A program made the position numbers and the translations under genes. DNA of 16,944 bases, from positions 1 through 16,944 of the forward strand of contig JAWKWA010000037.1 in the NCBI GenBank assembly GCA_041397765.1, written 5' to 3'. The stretch is from JAWKWA01 sp041397765 (GTDB lineage: Bacteria; Pseudomonadota; Alphaproteobacteria; Rhizobiales; Hyphomicrobiaceae). Below, piece by piece: positions 1-7,200 of this stretch. The stretch's first letter is position 1; every line of letters begins with the position of its first letter. The notes under the pieces are model-generated. The model was given only the letters and a program-made list of their open reading frames with translations, was not told where the DNA came from and did no database searches.

Positions 1-20
1 TTGGTACCCTCGAAACGCAT
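1..20 (-). CDS. Start of a MoxR-type AAA ATPase (partial, runs off the left edge)
   Basis: Only the first six codons are in the window (Met-Arg-Phe-Glu-Gly-Thr, then two bases). They follow a good ribosome binding site, GGGGGAG on the minus strand at about 28-34, seven bases before the ATG at 18-20. MRFEGT matches from memory the N-terminus of alphaproteobacterial MoxR/CoxD-like AAA+ ATPases, which assist metal-centre or complex assembly and usually sit next to a VWA-domain (CoxE-like) gene. The start lies 53 bases downstream of the stop of the short-chain dehydrogenase on the same strand, so the two are probably co-transcribed. The family call rests on six residues and could be wrong. The presence of a gene start is better supported than its identity. 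Confidence 0.4.
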
Positions 21-73
21 CGGCACTCTCCCCCGGGCGGTCCTGATCGCCTGCACAAGCTCCCTGCGATCCC

Positions 74-766
74 TCAGATCGGGATCGGCTCGCCCTTGTA
101 GTCCTCGAAGACGCCGGTCGTTGCAAGCGTGAGGTGGTCGATCCGGGCGATGAGGCCCGCGGCGCTCTGCTCGACCGTGATGTCGGCGCCGCTGCCGCCC
201 ATCGAGGTCTTGACCCAGCCGGGATGAAAGGCCGCGACGGCGATGCCGTCCGGCTTCAGCTCATGGGAGAGGCCGAGCGCGATGTTGGTGATCGCCGCCT
301 TGGAGGCGCGGTAGGGGTAGGAGCCGCCCCTGGCGCGGGTCGACGAGCCCATCACGGACGAGATGAAGACGAGCTTCTTCAGGCTGCCGGCCTTCAGATT
401 GGCGTGAAGCGCGCGGGATACGAAGAAGGGACCGGCGACATTGGTCATCAGCACATCGTGCCAGGCCTTCTCGTCGTGCGAGGGATCGGTGAAGCCGCCA
501 TAGGAGTTGAGGACGCCGGCATTGTTGACGAGAACGTCGAGTGGTCGGCCGGCGAGGGTGGCGGACAGCGCATTGGCAGAAGCCTCCGAGGCGGCGTCGA
601 GCTCAGCGACGGTGACGCGGCCGGTACGGGCGGCAAGGTCGTCGAGATCGGCCGCGCGGGCACGGTCGCGGACCGTCGCGACGACGACGTCGCCGCGGCC
701 GGCGAGCTGGCGGACGAGTTCGAGCCCGATGCCGCGATTGGCACCCGTGATCAGATATGTCGGCAT
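74..766 (-). CDS. Short-chain dehydrogenase/reductase (C-factor/carbonyl-reductase-like SDR)
   Basis: A 230-residue classical SDR, a cytosolic NAD(P)(H)-dependent oxidoreductase on a Rossmann fold. Visible motifs are the nucleotide-binding TGANRGIG (residues 7-14), NNAG (81-84), the structural Asn109 (MTN), a catalytic Ser near 137 (FISSV), and the catalytic Tyr152 and Lys156 of YRASK. The HPGWVKTSMGG segment near 181-191 is typical of SDRs related to Myxococcus C-factor (CsgA) and carbonyl reductases. The length is normal for a complete enzyme. I chose the ATG at 764-766 because the Rossmann motif starts right after it and GGGAG lies seven bases upstream. The frame stays open to 991, but that extension is Pro/Arg-rich and non-homologous. 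The gene precedes the probable MoxR start by 53 bases. The substrate cannot be read from the sequence. Confidence 0.9.
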   Translation of the reverse strand: MPTYLITGANRGIGLELVRQLAGRGDVVVATVRDRARAADLDDLAARTGRVTVAELDAASEASANALSATLAGRPLDVLVNNAGVLNSYGGFTDPSHDEKAWHDVLMTNVAGPFFVSRALHANLKAGSLKKLVFISSVMGSSTRARGGSYPYRASKAAITNIALGLSHELKPDGIAVAAFHPGWVKTSMGGSGADITVEQSAAGLIARIDHLTLATTGVFEDYKGEPIPI

Positions 767-879
767 GAGAGCTCCCGTATGGTCAGGTTTGCCGCATCCA
801 TGGCGGGGAACCATAGCCGATCGGTCCGAGGGGATGGAACGTCGTATCGCCGGCGCTGATGCGGACCCGGGAAACGGAC

Positions 880-912
880 ACGCCGCCCCGGGGAGGCGTC
901 GGGGCGGCGTGC
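880..912. other. Strong GC inverted repeat (11-bp perfect stem)
   Basis: CACGCCGCCCC at 880-890 and its exact complement GGGGCGGCGTG at 902-912 enclose an 11-base loop. The stem is long enough to form a stable hairpin in either transcript, but no T-run follows on either side, so it is not a textbook intrinsic terminator. It lies about 115 bases upstream of the dehydrogenase start. It could end transcription from further right, or act as a boundary between the two transcription units. Confidence 0.45.
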
Positions 913-1405
913 TGGCGCTCAAAGGGAGCAAGCGCGAGGCGGGACGGCCAGTCGTGATCCTCACTCGCCGGGAGGAGGCGCCGAGCGCCATGTTGGGGAG
1001 CGCTCGTCGTGGGAGTTCGGCGATGTGGCAAGAGGAGCCCGAGCGGACGTTCTGCTCCTGAAGTTCCGGACGGATTGTGGCTCAGCCGTCCGCATGGCAA
1101 TCAGTCGTGCTCCTCCTTTCCTCTGTTGATGCGGGGTCAAGCTCGATGGAGGCCCTCAAGCGGGGCATGCGGTCGGGCCGGCCTAGAGCCCGCTGAAAGC
1201 GCGACACGGGTCAGCGGATTTGAGGCCGGACTGCTTGGACGGCGATCGAGATACGCGGTACGGCATGTCGTGGAAGGTTCGCAGGTGGAGCATCGTGGGG
1301 AGGGACCTGTGACAGGACCGGTCCCATGGACTGCGAGTCTTGGCTGGCATGTGTCGTCGTCCTTCGCGGGTCGTGGTCTTTCGCGACCTCTGTTTCTCCG
1401 AGGTC

Positions 1406-1452
1406 TTGAAGGTCATTCTCGTTCGGAGATATGAATACAACGTTAAGTTGTA
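1406..1452 (+). promoter_or_regulatory. Possible promoter with an overlapping palindromic operator
   Basis: A perfect inverted repeat, TACAAC (1436-1441), GTTAA spacer, GTTGTA (1447-1452), lies in a locally AT-rich patch. A third half-site, GTTGTAA, recurs at 1478-1484, 31 bases (about three helical turns) after the GTTGTAA at 1447. Just upstream, TTGAAG (1406-1411) and TATGAA (1430-1435) are 18 bases apart and could be -35 and -10 elements, which would place the palindrome over the transcription start. No gene starts directly downstream; dksA begins 255 bases further on. The strand and the target are uncertain. Confidence 0.3.
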
Positions 1453-1591
1453 AATTTTCGTTTCGCCACCCGTTTTGGTTGTAACATCGGCCCGGCGACG
1501 ATTCATCGTGCTGTCGCGCGGCGCAGCCATTCTACCGGCGGGCGATCAGGCCGGGCCAAAGCCTCGATCCACTTCCTCTCCGTGGAAGCGC

Positions 1592-1619
1592 TTGACTTGC
1601 CACATTGCCCGAATAGATA
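1592..1619 (+). promoter_or_regulatory. Probable dksA promoter (sigma70-type)
   Basis: TTGACT at 1592-1597 and TAGATA at 1614-1619 are separated by 16 bases, close to the alphaproteobacterial housekeeping consensus (TTGAC and TATAAT-like). Transcription would start near 1626, leaving a leader of roughly 80 bases before the dksA ATG at 1708. This is the best promoter match I see in the window. Confidence 0.5.
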
Positions 1620-1707
1620 CAGGGCACGCCTCTTGCAGGGGCAGGTTGTCGCAGGTTCGGGTCTCCCGGACATTTCCTCGAAGCTCCTTGTCAATGGAAG
1701 TCTTCGT

Positions 1708-2196
1708 ATGAGCCGACGGACGAACGTTACATCTCGCGGCAACTCTGGAGCCAAGGCGCCGGAGATCATCGCGGTCGAGGATCTTCCCGCCGGCTATCGG
1801 CCGTCGGAGCGCGAACCGTTCATGAACGAGCGGCAGAAGGCCTATTTTCGCGCCAAGCTGCTCGCCTGGAAGGAGGAGATCCTCAAGGAAGGGCGAGAGA
1901 CACTGCAATACCTGCACGAGGACACGTCACAGCATTCGGACCTGACGGACCGGGCCTCCTCGGAGACTGACAAGGCGATCGAGCTGCGGGCCCGCGACCG
2001 GCAGCGCAAGCTGATCGCCAAGATCGACGCGGCGCTCGAGCGGATCGCCGACGGCAGCTATGGCTATTGCGAGGAGACAGGCGAGCCGATCGGGCTGAGG
2101 CGTCTCGATGCGAGGCCGATCGCCACGCTGTCGGTCGAGGCCCAGGAACGCCACGAGCGCCGCGAGCGCATCTACCGGGACGACCGGGTGGAGTAG
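1708..2196 (+). CDS. dksA: RNA polymerase-binding transcription factor DksA (single-Cys alphaproteobacterial type)
   Basis: A 162-residue DksA/TraR-family protein. DksA enters the RNA polymerase secondary channel and, with ppGpp, retunes transcription (notably of rRNA promoters) during starvation. A coiled coil spans about residues 38-110, and its tip carries D78-L-T-D81-R-A83, the same Asp/Asp/Ala pattern as the functional E. coli tip (D71, D74, A76). The globular domain has YGYCEETGEPI and RRLDARPIATLS. Of the four zinc cysteines of E. coli DksA only the first remains (C121); the others align with T124, S142 and A145. That is normal in alphaproteobacteria, but means classical zinc binding is not expected. 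The ATG at 1708 has GGAAG seven bases upstream. The frame is open back to 1582, but that region overlaps the promoter. The N-terminal extension of about 35 residues is lineage-specific. Confidence 0.93.
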   Translation: MSRRTNVTSRGNSGAKAPEIIAVEDLPAGYRPSEREPFMNERQKAYFRAKLLAWKEEILKEGRETLQYLHEDTSQHSDLTDRASSETDKAIELRARDRQRKLIAKIDAALERIADGSYGYCEETGEPIGLRRLDARPIATLSVEAQERHERRERIYRDDRVE

Positions 2197-2275
2197 GCCG
2201 GCGGGCGCGACCGGGCGCCTGGGTTGCCTCTCCTCATTTCATCTAAGCTCAAGAAATTCCCGCGCGGGCACCGTC

Positions 2276-2296
2276 GGCCGGCCTTTGCGGCCGGCC
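2276..2296 (+). terminator. Terminator-like hairpin after dksA
   Basis: GGCCGGCC (2276-2283), loop TTTGC, GGCCGGCC (2289-2296) forms an 8-bp GC stem about 80 bases after the dksA stop. Only two T residues follow, so termination would be weak or Rho-assisted. It separates dksA from the small secreted-protein gene at 2483. Confidence 0.4.
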
Positions 2297-2482
2297 TTGA
2301 GGCCGCCCAAGGGTGGCGCACGATCCGTGATCGAAACCAAACCAGCAACCCTGTAACAGAGTGTCTCGCGGCGAGGGCCCGGACGGGCCTTGCGACAGAT
2401 TCCCCGATTTCCCGGCAATCTTCTGCGACAGGTCCGGCGCACCCTTCTCTCAACGCCGGAGACAAACGCAGGAGAGAAGATC

Positions 2483-2776
2483 ATGACTTCCCGTCGCACG
2501 CTTTCGCTCGCCGCCGCTGCCGGTTTCGCCGCCCTCGTCGGTACCGGCGTCATGACGGCCGGTACCACCAGCGCCGAGGCGCATACGATCGGCAAGGGTT
2601 ACAGGGTCGTGTGCTCGCTCGGCGGCTGCCGGCTGGTGAAGGTGCCGACCCATCCCGCCCGCCGCCTTCTGTTCCTGAAGCGGACCCATCCCTATGCCTA
2701 TGTCGCGCCGCGCAAGGATCGGCATGACGGCAAGCACTGGCGCAAGCGTAAGGTCAAGAAGCACACCGGGCGCTGA
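2483..2776 (+). CDS. Small basic secreted protein of unknown function
   Basis: A 97-residue protein with a clear Sec signal peptide: basic MTSRR, a hydrophobic Leu/Ala/Gly/Val stretch (about 8-27), and a likely cleavage after Ala-Glu-Ala near residue 33. The mature part is about 64 residues, strongly basic (many Lys, Arg and His), and ends in a KHWRKRKVKKHTGR-type tail. It holds just two cysteines in CSLGGC, which could form one disulfide. The ATG at 2483 has GGAGA seven bases upstream, and an earlier in-frame ATG at 2390 would put the signal peptide in the wrong place. I do not recognise a family. The charge suggests binding to anionic surfaces such as lipopolysaccharide, polysaccharide or nucleic acid, but that is inference. 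The gene stands alone between dksA and a convergent enzyme gene. Confidence 0.75.
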   Translation: MTSRRTLSLAAAAGFAALVGTGVMTAGTTSAEAHTIGKGYRVVCSLGGCRLVKVPTHPARRLLFLKRTHPYAYVAPRKDRHDGKHWRKRKVKKHTGR

Positions 2777-2804
2777 TCGCGACAGAACGTCCGGCGCCGG
2801 TCCG

Positions 2805-2835
2805 CCGTCGCTGACGCCGATGCCATCGGCGACGG
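2805..2835. terminator. Hairpin between two convergent genes
   Basis: CCGTCGC (2805-2811) pairs with GCGACGG (2829-2835), and an inner CGAT/ATCG pair surrounds a GCC loop. A second small hairpin, CGGATC-AGC-GATCCG, follows at 2843-2857. Both lie in the 174-base spacer between the secreted-protein gene and the VOC enzyme gene, where a bidirectional terminator is expected. There is no T-run. Confidence 0.3.
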
Positions 2836-2950
2836 GCCGGCCCGGATCAGCGATCCGATCCGACGACAGCCGGTAGGGCCGGGGGATGACCCGGCCTCGC
2901 CGATCTGCCGATGCCGGTTCAGATGGCTCGGCCGCCACCCAAGCGGGACA

Positions 2951-3904
2951 TCAGAGCGGCTTCAGGCGCTTCTCGATGTCGGCGCGGCGCACCTCCAGGA
3001 ATGGCGGTAGCGACAGACGCTCGCCGAGACGCTCGATCGGCTCGTCGGCATCGAAGCCCGGACCGTCGGTCGCGATCTCGAAGAGAATGCCGTTCGGCTC
3101 GCGGAAATAGAGCGAGCGGAAGTAGTAGCGCTCGACCTCCCCGCTCGTGCGCACCTCCATCTCCGCCGTGCGCTCGGCCCAGGCGGTGAGGCCGGTGCGG
3201 TCGGGCGTTCGGAAGGCGACGTGATGCACCGATCCGGCCCCTTGCACGGCCGCCGGCAGGTCGCGCTCCTCGACGACATGCAACTCGGCCGCGGGGCCAC
3301 CCGGTCCCATCGCATAGACCTCGACCTTGTGGTTCGGCCGGGCCGGGTCCTCGTAGCTGCGCTCGTGCCGCATCGCCATGACGTCCGTCAGCATGCGGTC
3401 GGTGCGCTCGATGCGGGCGACGCTGAGCGTCACCGGACCGAGGCCCCTGATCTGGCGGTCGGCGGGCACGGGGCCCTCCGCCCAGGGCACCATGCGCCCC
3501 TTGCCGCCATCGTCGACGAGACGAAGGCGCTGACCCTCGGGATCCTCGAAATCGAGGCTCATGCGGCCGTCGACCATGGCGGGCTCGCCGGTCGTGACGC
3601 CCATGGCGCGCAGGCGGTCGTGCCACCAGGCGACGGTGTCGGCGCCGTCGACCCGCAGCCCGGTGCGCACGATCGAGCGGGTGCCGCGCTGCTCGGGCGC
3701 GACGGGCCAGTCGAAGAAGGTGATGTCGGAGCCAGCCGAACCGGCACCATCGCCGTAGAACAGATGATAGGCGCTGGTATCGTCCTGATTGACGGTGCGC
3801 TTCACCAGCCGCATGCCGAGGGTGGCCGTATAGAAGCGGTGATTGTCGGAGGCCTTCGCCGTCACCGCCGTCAGATGATGAAGGCCGGTCAGCTCGATCG
3901 TCAT
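2951..3904 (-). CDS. Two-domain VOC-family ring-cleaving dioxygenase/glyoxalase-like protein (MhqO type)
   Basis: A 317-residue cytosolic protein with two vicinal-oxygen-chelate halves. The first starts with LTGLHHLTAVTA (residues 6-15) and carries TLGMRLVKRTVNQDD; the second starts with LGPVTLSVA (about 155) and contains VHHVAFRTPD (227-235) and NGILFEIATDGPGF (271-284). H9/H10, H227/H228 and E276 are the likely metal ligands of a Fe(II) extradiol-type site. Length and motifs match the MhqO-like family of putative ring-cleaving dioxygenases, which act on hydroquinone or catechol-type compounds and are often quinone- or thiol-stress inducible. The ATG at 3902-3904 has GGAG nine bases upstream, and the longer open frame to 4042 lacks homology. 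No regulator (MarR/MhqR-like) is next to it here. The substrate is not known. Confidence 0.85.
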   Translation of the reverse strand: MTIELTGLHHLTAVTAKASDNHRFYTATLGMRLVKRTVNQDDTSAYHLFYGDGAGSAGSDITFFDWPVAPEQRGTRSIVRTGLRVDGADTVAWWHDRLRAMGVTTGEPAMVDGRMSLDFEDPEGQRLRLVDDGGKGRMVPWAEGPVPADRQIRGLGPVTLSVARIERTDRMLTDVMAMRHERSYEDPARPNHKVEVYAMGPGGPAAELHVVEERDLPAAVQGAGSVHHVAFRTPDRTGLTAWAERTAEMEVRTSGEVERYYFRSLYFREPNGILFEIATDGPGFDADEPIERLGERLSLPPFLEVRRADIEKRLKPL

Positions 3905-4291
3905 CGGTCCCGCTCCTTGGCTGTTGGGGAGGCCCGCGGCAGCGCGCAGCCCGACCCGCCTCATGATCGTCTCACAAGGGGTATCGGCAAAGGCCTCGCC
4001 GGGGTCAACGCGCAAGGGCCCATGCGAGTTCGTCCGGCCCAACCATGGACGTGACCGTGCGGCCCGGTCATCGCGACCGCGGCTGAAACATCGTGACAGC
4101 CCTCGGCAGCATTTCGGTCATGACAGGTTCATCCCGCGGGGTCTATGCCGATCTCTCCATTGCCGACGTTCCGCCAACCGGGCATTCTGGTGCGATGCCG
4201 CCGGTCCGACGACGCGACGCGCGTCGGCATGGCCCGAGGGACTGTCACGGGCCGACGCGGGCCAATCGCTGGCAGGAGGGAGATCGTTCAC
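3905..4291. other. Divergent intergenic region upstream of the giant secreted-protein gene
   Basis: This 387-base region must hold promoters for the minus-strand VOC gene and the plus-strand giant gene. The only plus-strand promoter candidate is weak: ATGACA (4120-4125) and TATGCC (4144-4149), 18 bases apart. A short inverted repeat, GACCG/CGGTC, lies near 4052-4070. AGGAGGG at 4274-4280 is the ribosome site for the ATG at 4292. I see no gene inside it. Confidence 0.4.
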
Positions 4292-7200
4292 ATGTCGCCA
4301 GGGCTCGCCAATCCGACATTCCGGTCATGGTCGGCCGCCTCTGCGGTCGTGGCACTCCTCTTCCTCCTCGCCGCAGCCCTGGGGGCGCGGGCCGAGGACA
4401 CCGAAGGCGCCCAGAGCGGATCGCTGCTCGATCCGGGCCAAGTGGTCATCACCGGCTTCTCGGGCACGCTCGTCGCCGACAGCCAGAAGGACGTGGCGGA
4501 CGCCGAGAAGGTCGACGAGACGTTCATCAATCCCGATGGCGCGGTCGCCCGCATCGTCGACGTGTCGGGCGTGCCCGCCGGAACCTCGACGCCCGGGGCC
4601 GAGCCGGCCGAGGCCTATTCGACGACGGCGCGGCAGATCGGGCAGGTGTTCGGCATCGCGATCGACGAGGCGGTCAACAGCGAAACCGAACGGCCGGCAC
4701 CGAACATCTATCTGGGCGCGAGCTCGGCCTACGGCCTGCACATCGTGGTGCCGGACCGCGACGGCGACGGCTGGCCAAAGCGTGTCGAGACGGGCGATCC
4801 CGAGGCCGAATGGATGGAGGGCCTGTTCGGCACGGCGGCGGGCGGCGGGCCCGGCAGCATCTGGAAGATCGACGGCGTGACGGGCGAGGTCTCGCTCTTT
4901 GCCGACATCACCGATCGCGGCGAGGCGAACAGCGGACCGGGTCTCGGCAATCTCACCTTCGATCGCGAGCGCCAGCTCATCTACGCCTCCGATCTCGACA
5001 CCGGCATGATCGTCAGTCTCGATCTCGACGGTAATCCGCTCGGGGTCTACGACCACGGGGTCGACGGGCGGGCCGCGGCGGACCTGCCCGCGGTCGAGGA
5101 CGATGCGGAGGACCGTGCCGACATCAAGTCGCCGCAGTTCAAGTCGAGCGACCCGACGACCTGGGGCTACACGCTGCCGCCGCGGCGCGTCTGGGGTCTC
5201 AAGGTGCATGACGGCCGGCTCTACTACGCCGTCGCCGAGGGGCCGGAGATCTGGTCGGTCGGGTTCACCACCGATGGCGAGTTCGATCCCCAGAGCGCGC
5301 GGCGCGAGATCGCGCTGCCGACCGATGCCGAGCCCTACGAAGTGGCCGACATCTCCTTCACCCATGACGGCATCATGATCCTGGCGCAGCGCCCACCGGT
5401 GACGGGCGGCTATGATTATGTGACGGCCGTCGCCTCGGGACCGGCGCGGGTGCTGCGCTATCAGCCGGCGAGCGACGGCAGCGGCGCATGGGAGCCGGTG
5501 CCGGAGGAATATGCGGTCGGACTGAGGGCCGATTACCGCAATACCTCGGGCGGCGTCGCGCTCGGCTATGGCTACAAGGAGGATGGCGGCCTCGACTACG
5601 GGCGCTGCGAGGCCATGCTGTGGACCACGGGCGAGGGCCTGCTCGTCGAGTCCGGCAAGCAGATCAAGGTCGAGCGCGTGCCGGGTTTCGCCGCGAGCGC
5701 CATCGACGGCATCCAGGGCACCGACATCGACCTCATCCGACCCGACAACGTGCCGCCCGAGAAGGCGCGGTTCGTCGACTATGACGGCGATTTCGTCGAT
5801 TACGGCCAGCGCGGGCATCTCGGCGACATCGAGATTCCCTATACGTGCGCGGGTGGCGACGAGCCGGTCTGGGAGCCGGAATATCAGGTCAACTGGTGGG
5901 ACGCGAACTATGACGGCGAGGCGCCCGAGGATTCGGCGCTCGACCTCGCCGTCACCAAGACGGCGCCGGGAAGCTGCCGGGCGGGCGGCATCTGCCGTTT
6001 CGAGGTGACGGTCGAGAACCGCGGCGATGAAGTCTATTACGGGCCGCTGCTGATCGGCGACACGCTGTCGGGCGGTGCGCTCACGCTCGTCAGCACCGGA
6101 CCGGCGCCGTGGGGCTGCTCGCAGAGCGGCTCCTATGTGAGCTGCCACCGGCCGCCGGTCTATCTGAAGCCCGGCCGCTCGCTGACGCTGTCGCTCAGCT
6201 TCCGCCTGTCGTCGAGCTGGTCGAAGCCGACGCTCGGCAATTGCGCGGCGATCGGCTGGCTGGCGAGCGACAACGAGAAGGACACCATCCGCGCCGTCCA
6301 GAACGAACTGGCGCGGCGCGGCTATTATGCCGGTACCGCCGACGGCATCTTCGGGCCGCAATCGGCCGATGCGGTGCTCAACTATCAGCAGGATGCCGGT
6401 CTCGATCCGAGCGGCGAGGTCGACCGCGAGCTCATCATCTCGCTGTTCGGCAAGGGCGCCTACCGGCCCGGCGACGCCGATCCCGGCAATGACGAGGGCT
6501 GCGCCGAGCATACGGTCGAGGAGCCTTATGCGGCGGCGGCCGACTACGTGATCTACGAGCCCAAGCCCGATGCGGCGCCCTATATTCCGCCGGTCTTCTA
6601 TCCAAAGCCGATCCGCTGCGAGCCCGGCTTTGCGCGGCGCGGCGATTCCTGCGTGCGCATCTGTCCGCCCGGCACCTATTTCGAGCGCGGCCGGTGCTAT
6701 TACGACGAGCCGGAGGAGATCGTCTGCCGGGGTGGGCGCATTCCGACGCCCGATGGCGAGTGCATCTGTCCGCCCGGCACGCGCGAGCAGTTCACCGGCG
6801 TCAGGACGCGCTGTGTCGTGCCCGAACGCAAGATCTGCTACGGCGGATACATGGAGGGCGGCGATTGCACCTGCCGGCCGGGCTATGTGCCTGTCTCGAT
6901 GGGGCGGCGCTCGTGGCTGTGCACGCGGATCGTCGAGAAGGAGTGCATCTTCGGTACCTGGCGCGGCAATAGCTGCGTGTGCCCGCTCAATCGCTATCTC
7001 GTGCAGATCGACCGCAATCGCTACGAGTGCGTCAGGCGGCAGGGCGGCGGGCCGATCTGCATCGGCGGCGTGTCCAACAACGGCCGCTGCTACTGTCCCA
7101 ACGACAAGGATCCCCGCCGGATCGGCGCGAACATCTTCCAGTGTGTCGGCAACGATCCGATCCGCTGCCTCGGCGGCTATTTCCAGCACGGCCGCTGCCA

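Larger units (their letters stand above)
767..1591. other. Gene-poor stretch between the dehydrogenase and dksA
   Basis: About 0.8 kb in which I see no convincing gene. Open frames on both strands have low-complexity, Ser/Arg-rich translations, no family motif, and no good ribosome site. The stretch contains the 11-bp GC hairpin at 880-912, and an AT-rich patch at about 1425-1490 holding a perfect 17-bp palindrome and a promoter-like pair. No tRNA or rRNA was seen. A small regulatory RNA or a decayed gene is possible but not shown. Confidence 0.5.

Noticed and set aside
1009..1530. ORFs of 141 (plus) and 115 (minus) codons in the gap before dksA
   Set aside because: Mixed codon use, no ribosome site, no motif, and they overlap each other. 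Not enough to call a gene.
4145..4291. Earlier start for the giant protein at 4145
   Set aside because: It would add 49 Arg-rich residues ahead of the signal peptide. The ATG at 4292 has AGGAGGG upstream and puts the signal peptide at the N-terminus.
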